64,000 nt of DNA. Origin: Ruminococcus sp. GTDB lineage: Bacteria; Bacillota; Clostridia; Oscillospirales; Ruminococcaceae. Made by a program: the position numbers and the translations under genes. The number at the start of each line of letters is the position of its first letter. Position 1 is the first letter of the stretch. Of the stretch, positions 1 to 7,156 are shown in pieces. The DNA is taken from contig JAFYUM010000018.1 of assembly GCA_017558505.1 (NCBI GenBank), forward strand, positions 1 to 64,000. Reading direction: 5' to 3'. The notes beneath the pieces are model-generated. The model saw nothing but the letters and a program-made list of their open reading frames with translations. It was not told the DNA's origin and did not search any database.

Positions 1-2376
1 AAGATCATAGCCGCTGTTGCAGTCTGATGAACCGAAGAAGATTACATCATATTTCCATGCACCATTTTCGTCAATAAGGCAGGTATATGGATCGGTATTA
101 AAATCATGTATGTGTACCGAATCAATGTTGAAGATACCCTTTCCTGCAGGAAGCTCCGTATTGCTTATAGTATTATTCATCCACTCAACGAGATACGGGT
201 TCAGCGGATATATATTAAGTACATCAATTGTTTCCTCTTCATTCCATATAGAACGCGGCTCCCATGAGGCACCGTCTGTTTTTCTGAAAAGCTGGTAGCT
301 GTAGCTTTCAGCTTCATTGCTTATATCATTCCATGAAAGGTTTACCATATTTTCTGTTTCGGGATCGATTTCACTGTTAAGTATAAGCTCCTGAACAGGC
401 TTTTCAACAACCTGAAGCTTGCGGCTGCTTTCTGAAATGAGATTGCCCTCAGCATCATATAATTTTGCGGATACTGTATATTCTCCTGCATTCTTCACAG
501 TAAATGTAAGCTGTGATTCATTTTTATATACAGGATAATTTGCTTTTCCCTCAAAATATGTCGGAACACCCTTTTCAAGAGAAACGTCAAACCTGGTTTC
601 TGAAACACATTCTTCATTGCAATTAACAGAAAGCTCAACGGAGCCGTTGAATATGTCGTTTGAATAATAATTGATTTCAGCACCTGCAGAAATGTCTGTT
701 TCATAACCTGCATATACATAATATTCACTTAAAATAGGACCGAACCAGGTTACCTCAAACTGAAGAGGTTCACTTTCGGAAGGTTCCTCGATTACAGGAG
801 CTTCTGAAACGGTGTATCTTGTGGTATTTCTGCATATTTCTTCGTTCTCGTATAAGCAGATAACAGAAATCTCATAAACGCCTGCTTCCGTAGTATCGGG
901 TGTGAATTTCAGAGAATTATTACTGATACCGTTGCTTTCTGGAAGAAGAACAGCAGATTCGGCTGCGGATTTGATTTCTTTACCGTTTTTGGTTACAATC
1001 GTTTTCATTTCTACTGTACGCTCAATATTTGTAGCGTAAAGCAGCTTGTAGGAAATATTGACCTCCTCATCAGTACCTGTAAATGAGGACTGCTTGTCGA
1101 GAATTACTGCCAGATTATTGATTTCTGTTGAGTATACCTCTTCAGCATCGGTAATTTCGATTTCGATTTTTTGTGATTTTATAAGAGTATCTCCGTTATA
1201 AAGCTCAGTAAGCGTATAGATACCCTCGTTAGAAGGCTCTGAAAGACTGAATTCACCCGCAGTTGTTTCATATTTGGATTCAGCTGCAGGAAGAATAATA
1301 TCATTTTTGTTTTCATAGATGATGTTATCACCGTTGAAAACTGTAAATTTCAGAGTCAGGGGAGCGTCATAATTACTTGAATATTCAATGGCTGCAGCAG
1401 CCTGAATAGAAGTAGTCTCAGATGTGCTGCCTGTATTGCTGCTGAGTTCAGTGTTGAATGAAGTAACCTTGATACGATTTTCATAATTAACTGATTTTAA
1501 AAGTCTGATAACAAGTGAAGTAATATGAACACTGTCTGCAAAGCTTCCGTTCTTTTTCTGAACAGCAGCAAGACTTTCAAGAATTTCAACAGCGTCAGGT
1601 TCTTCGCCGTACTGATAAAGAGCAAGGTGTTTGTATACTGTCTTTTCAAGCGTATCATCGCTGTAATTATCCTTAATATTATTTTTAAGATAATCGGCGA
1701 TATTTGTAAGAATGAGCGTATCACGACTTTGGGCGTTAAAATATCTGCTGATACTGTATAAGGTCATTGCAGATAATACTACATCGCTGTTATTGGCTTT
1801 ATTGTAGGATAAGCCGCCGTCTTCGTTAACGGAATTGAGCAGATAAAGCCAAAGAGAATCGGCTGAAATCGCACTTCCGTTGTATCCTGTTTCATTGATA
1901 GCATCGAGTACGAGTACAGAGTCAAGTATATCACTTGAATAATCGGGATAAAGTCCGAATCCACCGTCTTTATTCTGGTAATTTTCTATGTGTGTAAGAT
2001 ATTCGGAATTTTTGGTTGCAGAAGCGAGACATGCTACCATATCAATATTTGAGGTCGAGATATTATCTGAAATCCATTTTTCACTGCTTTCAGGAATAGC
2101 GGCTTGTGCATATTCTAATGCCATAATGGAGTCAGCGGTATCATTAATCGTTTTATTGTCTCCGAAGCTATAGTCGCAGTTTTGCTTGCTGTTGATATAT
2201 GCAGCAGCGTTTTCTATTATCCTGCTGCATTCAGCGGTATAATCGCTTTTATCCATACCATGTGTAGTTATTCTTATCATTGCAAAAAGATTTACGGTAA
2301 AGATAAGTGCAAGAAAAACAGAAAGATATCTGCGAATGCGGGTATTTTCTCTTTTAAATAAGTACAATTTCATCAT
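1..2376 (-). CDS. Large secreted protein with prenyltransferase-like alpha/alpha repeats (3' end outside window)
   Basis: The open frame starts at an ATGATG pair (2376/2373) behind AAAGGA and stays open for 792 codons to the window edge, so the C-terminus is missing. The N-terminus has a basic head (KRENTRIRR) and a hydrophobic stretch at about residues 17-37, which is a signal peptide or anchor. Residues about 40-270 contain repeats of the squalene-cyclase/prenyltransferase toroid type, for example QNKDGGFGLYPDYSSD and NEDGGLSYNK. The remainder looks like several beta-rich modules. Near the edge, a segment with LNIYPLNPYLVEWMNN and YDVIFFGSSDCNSG resembles DUF5057-type surface proteins, from memory only. 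A TTGACA-17-TATAAT promoter lies upstream at 2487-2515. Function is unknown; a cell-surface binding or structural role is an inference. Confidence 0.75.
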   Translation of the reverse strand, partial: MMKLYLFKRENTRIRRYLSVFLALIFTVNLFAMIRITTHGMDKSDYTAECSRIIENAAAYINSKQNCDYSFGDNKTINDTADSIMALEYAQAAIPESSEKWISDNISTSNIDMVACLASATKNSEYLTHIENYQNKDGGFGLYPDYSSDILDSVLVLDAINETGYNGSAISADSLWLYLLNSVNEDGGLSYNKANNSDVVLSAMTLYSISRYFNAQSRDTLILTNIADYLKNNIKDNYSDDTLEKTVYKHLALYQYGEEPDAVEILESLAAVQKKNGSFADSVHITSLVIRLLKSVNYENRIKVTSFNTELSSNTGSTSETTSIQAAAAIEYSSNYDAPLTLKFTVFNGDNIIYENKNDIILPAAESKYETTAGEFSLSEPSNEGIYTLTELYNGDTLIKSQKIEIEITDAEEVYSTEINNLAVILDKQSSFTGTDEEVNISYKLLYATNIERTVEMKTIVTKNGKEIKSAAESAVLLPESNGISNNSLKFTPDTTEAGVYEISVICLYENEEICRNTTRYTVSEAPVIEEPSESEPLQFEVTWFGPILSEYYVYAGYETDISAGAEINYYSNDIFNGSVELSVNCNEECVSETRFDVSLEKGVPTYFEGKANYPVYKNESQLTFTVKNAGEYTVSAKLYDAEGNLISESSRKLQVVEKPVQELILNSEIDPETENMVNLSWNDISNEAESYSYQLFRKTDGASWEPRSIWNEEETIDVLNIYPLNPYLVEWMNNTISNTELPAGKGIFNIDSVHIHDFNTDPYTCLIDENGAWKYDVIFFGSSDCNSGYDL

Positions 2377-2486
2377 TCCTTTCAATAATAATAAAAGTGT
2401 GTATATACGGCTTAATTACTCAGATCATATATATCATTCCCCACTGTGTGATTATATTAAATGTGGACGCAATGTTAATAAATATA

Positions 2487-2515
2487 ATTATAGCATTTCT
2501 ATATTGGTTTGTCAA
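2487..2515 (-). promoter_or_regulatory. SigA-type promoter for the large secreted protein
   Basis: Reading the minus strand, TTGACA (2515-2510) and TATAAT (2492-2487) are separated by exactly 17 bases. The start codon lies about 110 bases downstream. Confidence 0.75.
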
Positions 2516-2572
2516 GTATTTCGCTATTATACTGTACGTATACAATATACTCTGCAAAAAGCTCATCAGATA

Positions 2573-2602
2573 CTTGATAAATTACATAAAACAGAGTATA
2601 AC
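2573..2602 (+). promoter_or_regulatory. Probable promoter of the antitoxin-like RNA
   Basis: TTGATA (2573-2578) and TATAAC (2597-2602) are spaced by 18 bases. Transcription would start near 2609 and run into the GC-rich terminator at 2694-2727, producing a short RNA with no obvious open frame. Confidence 0.45.
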
Positions 2603-2608
2603 ATAAGA

Positions 2609-2730
2609 AGGCAAGAGAGTTGTTGACAGCGGTCTTCATTGCCGTGCAAAACTGGGAGCCTTAAAAGATGGGAACCCTACCGCACTAAATAGGAAAACGG
2701 CTGTGTTGCGAGCAACACAGCCGTTTTATT
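2609..2730 (+). ncRNA. Candidate type III antitoxin RNA remnant (ToxI-like)
   Basis: The stretch lies between a promoter-like pair and a perfect terminator, and directly upstream of a ToxN/AbiQ-like pseudogene. This is the canonical type III layout: antitoxin repeats, terminator, toxin. I do not see clear tandem repeats. A segment GGGAGCCTTAAAAGATGGGA followed by ACCCTACCGC could be one surviving unit. The RNA role is inferred from position, not from a recognised repeat. Confidence 0.35.
2694..2727 (+). terminator. Strong intrinsic terminator between antitoxin-like RNA and toxin remnant
   Basis: Perfect inverted repeat AAAACGGCTGTGTTGC / GCAACACAGCCGTTTT followed by ATTT. In type III toxin-antitoxin loci a terminator of this kind sits between antitoxin and toxin and sets their ratio. 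Confidence 0.8.
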
Positions 2731-2755
2731 TGAGCTTTGTAAAAATGGAGAAATA

Positions 2756-2972
2756 AATTTATACTATATCGACATGAAATATGTCAGAATTCTCTCCCAT
2801 GTAGATGAGCATGTGATGTCCGTATCACCACAACGTCAGAAGCAGTCCGACCGGTCGTAGGCAATGTGGTTATGCTGAACGGCAGAAATTATTGCATCCC
2901 ATTCTCTTCACCGAAATCGGAATTTGGAATGATGAAACGCAAGAGGATGAATTCAGCATGGCGATGGTTTGA
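2756..2972 (+). pseudogene. ToxN/AbiQ-like type III toxin, frameshifted and truncated
   Basis: Two reading frames together give a recognisable ToxN/AbiQ N-terminus. The first reads LYYIDMKYVRILSHVDEHVM, then a frameshift near 2845-2852, then RPVVGNVVMLNGRNYCIPFS followed by SPKSEF. The pattern of a short opening strand with Y-D-x-K-Y, then RP-x-G-x-V-x-x-x-N-x-x-Y-x-x-P-x-S-S-P-K, is the signature opening of the endoribonuclease family. In-frame homology ends after about 70 residues and the rest (family about 165-190 residues) is absent. What follows is group II intron sequence. Active toxin is therefore impossible. Confidence 0.6.
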
Positions 2973-3039
2973 TACGCACCTACAAACATAACAGTGATAA
3001 TATGGAAACAGTGGAAGACAGGAAAGAAAAGGTTATGGG

Positions 3040-3286
3040 GTTCCTAAACTCGGAGTACCGAAATGGATAACCAATAAGGTGTCACAATGGTGGAATCATT
3101 ATCAGTTTGTAGCTACAAAATCCGTTTTGGGAAGTGTAGTATCAAAAGAAATACTGACAAAGCATGGCTTAGTCAGTATTTCAGATTACTATGCATTAGT
3201 ACATATTTAATTTTAAATTGAACCGCCGTATGCCGAACGGTACGTACGGTGGTGTGAGAGGGTGGAGCAATTTTGACCTACTCGAT
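3040..3286 (+). mobile_element. 3' remnant of a group II intron (maturase C-terminus, domain V, 3' splice end)
   Basis: Codons from 3040 to the stop at 3208-3210 encode the end of an intron-encoded protein: KLGVPKWITNK, then a QWWNHYQF-like stretch, SVLGSVVSKEILTKHGL and ISDYYAL. This matches the usual maturase tail (LGIPK...WGNTRKGYWR...ILTKQGL...). Right after it, 3220-3254 folds as domain V: ACCGCCGTA pairs with TACGGTGGT around a GAA-containing tip. This is followed by GTGAGAGGG and the typical 3' end CTACTCGAT (3278-3286). The 5' intron and most of the reverse transcriptase are missing, so it is a dead fragment. Confidence 0.65.
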
Positions 3287-3329
3287 TACTTTTCTATTGT
3301 ATCAATTCACATCTATAGATCTAATCACC

Positions 3330-3512
3330 ATGCTGACTTGCATCATGATTGACCGCTTCGGCGTGATCCGTTATTATCTCTATGACAGAGATGTAAACAA
3401 TGAATACTTCTTCGGTATTCCCAATGGCAACAAGATTGAGATTTATTTCCTGACTTCAGCTGAGGATCTGTACAAATACCTTGCTAAGGAAAGTGAGAAG
3501 TTAGTTAATTAA
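3330..3512 (+). CDS. Small hypothetical protein downstream of intron remnant
   Basis: A frame of about 60 codons reads MLTCIMIDRFGVIRYYLYDR and ends ...YKYLAKESEKLVN. Start candidates are ATG 3330 or ATG 3345; neither has a good Shine-Dalgarno. The composition is protein-like (charged, well-mixed codons). It lies directly after the intron 3' end, so it may be the 3' part of an interrupted gene rather than a complete one. I do not recognise the family. Confidence 0.35.
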   Translation: MLTCIMIDRFGVIRYYLYDRDVNNEYFFGIPNGNKIEIYFLTSAEDLYKYLAKESEKLVN

Positions 3513-3606
3513 TTGGCGCTAAAAAGGCATTATCACCAATTAAAATACTGAAAGTATAAAATACAACTCAAGAGTCTAAAAAAGTTCAAAACGCACGCTT
3601 TGATAC

Positions 3607-3635
3607 TTGAGATTTGCATAAAAATATGATATAAT
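3607..3635 (+). promoter_or_regulatory. Promoter of the Abi-family gene
   Basis: TTGAGA (3607-3612), 17-base spacer, TATAAT (3630-3635), 39 bases before the TTG start codon of the Abi gene. Confidence 0.65.
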
Positions 3636-3673
3636 CTTACTAATATAATTCAAAAGCAAGGTGGCGAAATGAG

Positions 3674-4660
3674 TTGGGCTATAAAACTGTCGACGGTCTT
3701 ATGAAACATTTGCGAAACAATGGTATTGATATTGCTGGAAGTACACAGAAACAGCAATTAATAAATACGGGATATTTTCATGGTTATAAGGGATATCGTT
3801 TTTTCAAGAAGTCTAATAATCCAATTCCGTTTTTTACTTATGGTGATATTTATGCAACAATAAAGTACGATTCGGAGTTGAAAGCACTTTTTTATGGAAA
3901 AATAATGTTCATTGAAACAGCAGTGAAGAATATTGCACTTAACAGAATCTTGCTTGATGCTAATTCTGAAAGTATTCAAGAAATGCTGAAAAAAGTCGTT
4001 GCAGGATATAATAGCTTTCCAAATGGAACTGACGAAAATACAAGAAAAAAAGCTCAGAAATCAAAACTGAATCTTGAAACTCGCATACAAGGTTCGATTC
4101 TTAAGGCTTATAATAACGAGAATCCACAGATAACTCATTTTTATAATTCTCCAGGTAATAGTGGTGTTCCGTTATGGGCACTGTTTGAAATCCTAACTCT
4201 CGGAGATTTTGCAAATCTGCTTTCGTGTTTGACTTTTAATACGAGGGATAGAATTACGACTGATCTTGGAATGCATGTATCTTCAATAGACAGCAATCGT
4301 GAACTTATTTATAGATATCTTTATCTTTTGAAGGACTTACGCAACGCAGTTTCTCATAATGCAGTGGTTTTCGATACGAAATTTAAAAAATTTGATCCAT
4401 CTAAAGCTATGAAAAAGTGCCTTCAGCAGGAATTCAATCTTTCTCAACAGGTGGATTTTCAGACAATTGATGATTATGTGATTATGGTATGTTATTACCT
4501 TAATCTTCTCAAAGTCTCTAAGACAGAAATACGTGCATTTGTTAGAGAATTTGAGAGAATAACTGATGGATACATTCGAACAGTAGATGCGACAGTTTCT
4601 AAAATTGTAGTAAATGCGAATCTGTCTAGAAAGATTTCAGCACTAAAAATTTCTATTTAA
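3674..4660 (+). CDS. Abi_2 family abortive-infection protein (HEPN-type, AbiD/AbiF-like)
   Basis: A 328-residue protein of the Abi_2 (AbiD/AbiF) family, thought to abort phage infection, probably through RNA cleavage by a HEPN fold. The opening KTVDGLMKHLRNNGIDI with Q-K-x-Q-L-x-x-T-G-Y-F-H-G-Y-K-G-Y-R-F is the family hallmark. Residues 223-228 (RNAVSH) give the HEPN R-x4-H motif expected at the active site. The start is TTG at 3674, spaced from AAGGTGG; an overlapping ATG at 3669 is in another frame and stops within 12 codons. The gene has its own promoter and no partner, as is usual for single-gene Abi systems. It sits beside the toxin-antitoxin and intron debris, consistent with a defence-prone locus. 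Length is normal and it looks intact. Confidence 0.82.
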   Translation: MGYKTVDGLMKHLRNNGIDIAGSTQKQQLINTGYFHGYKGYRFFKKSNNPIPFFTYGDIYATIKYDSELKALFYGKIMFIETAVKNIALNRILLDANSESIQEMLKKVVAGYNSFPNGTDENTRKKAQKSKLNLETRIQGSILKAYNNENPQITHFYNSPGNSGVPLWALFEILTLGDFANLLSCLTFNTRDRITTDLGMHVSSIDSNRELIYRYLYLLKDLRNAVSHNAVVFDTKFKKFDPSKAMKKCLQQEFNLSQQVDFQTIDDYVIMVCYYLNLLKVSKTEIRAFVREFERITDGYIRTVDATVSKIVVNANLSRKISALKISI

Positions 4661-4663
4661 GTA

Positions 4664-4692
4664 TTGACATATTTCTGTTTTTAGTGTATAAT
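4664..4692 (+). promoter_or_regulatory. Consensus promoter for the DUF4314 transcript
   Basis: TTGACA (4664-4669), 17-base spacer, TATAAT (4687-4692), a perfect SigA match. It begins immediately after the Abi stop codon and precedes a leader of about 200 bases with two hairpins. Confidence 0.85.
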
Positions 4693-4708
4693 AATAGTAG
4701 TAATTTGG

Positions 4709-4767
4709 GTGCGTGTTTTCGGATGCGCATCTGAAAGGGTCGGAGCAATCCGATCCTTTCCTTTTAT
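4709..4767 (+). promoter_or_regulatory. Structured 5' leader, possible attenuator
   Basis: Two stem-loops follow the predicted transcription start. GTGCGT/GCGCAT (4709-4730) is the first. An 11-bp stem AAAGGGTCGGA/TCCGATCCTTT on a GCAA tetraloop (4734-4759) is the second, followed by CCTTTT. The second could terminate early transcripts. No leader peptide with a clear signal is seen. A 36-codon frame (ATG 4793, stop overlapping the next start as ATGA) lies after it but has no Shine-Dalgarno. Confidence 0.4.
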
Positions 4768-4899
4768 AATTCCCAACAGAATATTCCATAATATGAAAAA
4801 GCTATTTGCTATATTGGATGGACGGCAAGAAGCGAATGGAGTAGGAATCGTCTCCCTTAAAAATATTGCGTTGATATGTCGATGTAAAGGAGAAATTTT

Positions 4900-5442
4900 A
4901 TGAGCCAGTTTCCAAGTCCAAAAGAAGTAGAAAGAATCAAGAAGATGTACCCCAAGGGTACAAGGATTCTGATTGAGAGGATGAAGGATCCTTATCATCC
5001 GATTGAACGAGAAACGAAAGGTACTGTTGACTATGTAGACGATGGAGGTACGCTTCATTGCACTTTTGACAACGGACGGAATCAGGGAGTTGTTACCGAT
5101 GCAGATATTTTCCATGTCATTAACAGGCTGAATGTTCCCATTGCTGAGCGTTATGCTTATCTGCTTGGCTCCGCAATTGACGGTAACAAGCGACTCCACA
5201 ATGTTCAGGAGGTTGCCGAGTTTATCTGCAAGCATGGAAGGTACAGCGATGTGCGGATTACAACGATGGAAGGCAAAGAACTGATTGACACTTTCGGAAT
5301 TTATATCAATAAAATCTCGGATATGGAGTACCGTGAGGAACTTCTCAAGGTGCTGGTTCCGATGCAGCATGAGGTAGAAAATGCTGCGTTCTCGGATGAT
5401 GAAAGTATGGACGAAACCGAAGATGTGGATATGACGATGTAA
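4900..5442 (+). CDS. DUF4314 domain protein (mobile-element associated)
   Basis: A 180-residue soluble protein with GGAG 8 bases before ATG. Residues 1-70 (PSPKEVERIKKMYPKGTRI ... GTVDYVDDGGTLHCTFDNGR) match DUF4314, a small SH3-like domain common in conjugative elements and phages of Clostridia. Residues about 75-155 form a second domain (RYAYLLGSAIDGNKRL, DVRITTMEGKELIDTFGIYI) that I cannot name. The tail is acidic (DDESMDETEDVD). Function is unknown. The long structured leader and consensus promoter suggest strong or regulated expression. Terminator 5450-5484 follows directly. Its presence supports an origin of this region from an integrative element. Confidence 0.65.
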   Translation: MSQFPSPKEVERIKKMYPKGTRILIERMKDPYHPIERETKGTVDYVDDGGTLHCTFDNGRNQGVVTDADIFHVINRLNVPIAERYAYLLGSAIDGNKRLHNVQEVAEFICKHGRYSDVRITTMEGKELIDTFGIYINKISDMEYREELLKVLVPMQHEVENAAFSDDESMDETEDVDMTM

Positions 5443-5449
5443 AACGATT

Positions 5450-5484
5450 GAGGTTGCAGGTTTCTTTTTGAGCTCTGCAACCTC
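5450..5484 (+). terminator. Hairpin terminator of cassette 1
   Basis: GAGGTTGCAG / CTGCAACCTC, a perfect 10-bp stem, directly followed by the promoter at 5492. The stem position and downstream context match the hairpin at 7037-7069, with paired base changes that keep the stem. Confidence 0.6.
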
Positions 5485-5491
5485 TAATCTA

Positions 5492-5520
5492 TTGAAAAAT
5501 GCGGTAGGATATGATATAAT
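5492..5520 (+). promoter_or_regulatory. Cassette promoter for the SUKH-like immunity gene
   Basis: TTGAAA (5492-5497), 17-base spacer, TATAAT (5515-5520). The sequence ATTGAAAAATGCGGTAGGAT closely resembles the promoters at 7079 and 11878. Confidence 0.75.
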
Positions 5521-5646
5521 GTAGGTGGGTTTTACTGAATAAACTTTTAATTACACTAAAATATAATATTTTTAATAAAGCAATTCTCTCTCTTTAATTT
5601 TTGTAAAAAACTATTGAAGAGGGAAAACTAAATTGAGGAGTTTATA

Positions 5647-6522
5647 ATGAATAGAAGCTATTTCTTAGAACAAGCAAGAAGTATATGCGAATCAGTAATT
5701 GACGGAGAATGGGATGCTACATCTTACAAATACAATTTGTTTTTAAAGGAAGCCAAAGAAATTGAGTGGGACTGCACTGGAAATGTTGCCGAATTTTTAA
5801 AAGAATATGGTCATATACATTTAAAAATGAAAGGCACTATAAAAAATGATATAAAAAACGTTACAATAACTTATGGTCGTCCTGAAATGTTTTATGACAG
5901 AATTCATATCTGGGAAGATTTAAATATGTATGTTGCAGAAGTGGCATATATGTATAATACTTCACATAAAAAAACAAGCTTTTTTATGTCTGAAAACTCC
6001 GTGTTTTTTAATGAAAATCATGAAAAAATAGCTGGCAATACCAAAGATTTTCTTGTACATTTATTAACGGTAAAATGTGAATATCACGAACCTGTTTCAG
6101 CAGAAACGTTAAAAATACTTAGTGATGCGGGTTGGTATCCTGAACGAAATATTGATATTTCTGGACTTGTTTCTCAATGCGAAGAAGACGGATTATTTTT
6201 GTCAGAATCACAAAGAAAAGTAATTTCTGAATTTGGTGATATAACATTACCTTTAAATAACGAATTTTCATTATATATATCTGATAAAAGACAACCATAT
6301 TCTCCATATTATAAAAAAATGTCATCGGATAACAACGATCCACAATTTCATCCTTTAACTGTTGTGTTCGGCACCAATATTGTACTGATTGGAGATAACG
6401 ATAGTTCAATGGGATATTTATATTTAACAACTGATGGGATGTTAGTTGATGATCATGGAGTTCAATATGGTTTAAACGTTTTAGAAGGTCTTTGTATTTT
6501 TTTGAATAAATATAGGAGATAA
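5647..6522 (+). CDS. SUKH-3-like immunity protein, possibly two tandem domains
   Basis: A 291-residue soluble protein; GAGGAG lies 6 bases before ATG 5647. The C-terminal half (about 160-291) looks like a SUKH-3 domain: LSDAGWYPERNIDISGLVSQ, an I-x-E-F-G segment, then a glycine- and acid-rich strand region ending in YGLNVLEGLCIFLNKY. The N-terminal half repeats a weaker version (FLKEYGHIHLKMKG ... VAEVAYMY ... VFFNENHEKIAGNTKDFLVH), suggesting duplication. SUKH proteins neutralise nuclease and other polymorphic toxins. No toxin gene is adjacent, so this is an orphan or stockpiled immunity gene. It is more AT-rich than its neighbours, a sign of transfer. Assignment is by motif, not search. Confidence 0.6.
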   Translation: MNRSYFLEQARSICESVIDGEWDATSYKYNLFLKEAKEIEWDCTGNVAEFLKEYGHIHLKMKGTIKNDIKNVTITYGRPEMFYDRIHIWEDLNMYVAEVAYMYNTSHKKTSFFMSENSVFFNENHEKIAGNTKDFLVHLLTVKCEYHEPVSAETLKILSDAGWYPERNIDISGLVSQCEEDGLFLSESQRKVISEFGDITLPLNNEFSLYISDKRQPYSPYYKKMSSDNNDPQFHPLTVVFGTNIVLIGDNDSSMGYLYLTTDGMLVDDHGVQYGLNVLEGLCIFLNKYRR

Positions 6523-6564
6523 ATAGGAAAAGCAGCTACACTGCTAAAATATTTTGATTACATA

Positions 6565-6599
6565 GCTGCCTGTGACTAACAATCACAGACGGCTTTTTT
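6565..6599 (+). terminator. Terminator after the SUKH-like gene
   Basis: GCTGCCTGTGA / TCACAGACGGC, an 11-bp stem with one mismatch, then TTTTTT. Its TGTGA...TCACAG core recurs in the terminator at 7622-7654. Confidence 0.8.
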
Positions 6600-6630
6600 A
6601 ATTCCAAAAAACGAGAAAGGAGTTGGTCAG

Positions 6631-7027
6631 ATGATTCGAGTATTCGACGCTTTTTCGGGCATCGGAGGTTTCAGGAGTACTTGTTGAGGATGGACCGAGA
6701 GCCATCCTCAATCCGTTTAAGGAAGAAGTCTATCAGAACGGCAGGCGTGTGAAAGAACCCAATGAGCCGATGTTCACGCTGACTGTGGTGGACAGGCATG
6801 GCATTGTTCATCAGGGCAGAATCCGCAGACTCATGCCAATTGAGTGCTGGTGACTGCAGGGTTTTACAACTGAGCAGTTCCGTAAGGTAGAAGCCGCAGG
6901 ACTTTCCGATGCACAGCTGTACAAACAGGCAGGCAATGCCGTCACGGTGAATGTTGTGGAGGCACTTGCAAGGAATCTTTTGAAATTTGATAAGGACATG
7001 AACGAAACAAAAGACATAAGAATGTAG
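6631..7027 (+). pseudogene. C5 cytosine DNA methyltransferase, internally deleted and nonsense-mutated
   Basis: The start is intact: GAAAGGAG, then ATG and MIRVFDAFSGIGGFRS, motif I of Dcm-type C5 methyltransferases, immediately hitting a stop. The next stretch (from about 6686) resumes near the C-terminus: RAILNPFKEEVYQNGRRVKE, RRLMPIECW, a TGA where R is expected, then LQGFTTEQFRKVE and LSDAQLYKQAGNAVTVNVVE (motifs IX-X). Motif IV (PCQ) and the whole middle are gone, so two lesions (large deletion and stop) inactivate it. No restriction endonuclease is seen beside it. Confidence 0.85.
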
Positions 7028-7036
7028 GAAAGTACG

Positions 7037-7074
7037 GGTTACAGATCCATTTTTCTTGAATCTGTAACCTTTTT
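7037..7074 (+). terminator. Hairpin terminator of cassette 2
   Basis: GGTTACAGAT / ATCTGTAACC, a 10-bp stem, followed by TTTTTCC and then the promoter at 7079. It is homologous in layout to 5450-5484. Confidence 0.75.
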
Positions 7075-7078
7075 CCTA

Positions 7079-7107
7079 TTGAAAATTGGGGTGGGATATG
7101 GTATAAT
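7079..7107 (+). promoter_or_regulatory. Cassette promoter for the YezG-like immunity gene
   Basis: TTGAAA (7079-7084), 17-base spacer, TATAAT (7102-7107). The surrounding bases ATTGAAAATTGGGGTGGGAT resemble the promoters at 5492 and 11878. Confidence 0.78.
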
Positions 7108-7156
7108 ATAGATGGTTGGACGGATCGATAAATCATAATTTAAGAGGAGTTGAACT

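Noticed and set aside
2336..2626. Plus-strand frame across the intergenic region after the large secreted gene
   Set aside because: It overlaps the start of the minus-strand gene and both divergent promoters; composition is simply AT-rich.
4709..4903. 64-codon frame starting with GTG in the DUF4314 leader
   Set aside because: Its first part lies in the two hairpins; no ribosome site. Only the last 36 codons, from ATG 4793, could be real and those also lack a ribosome site.
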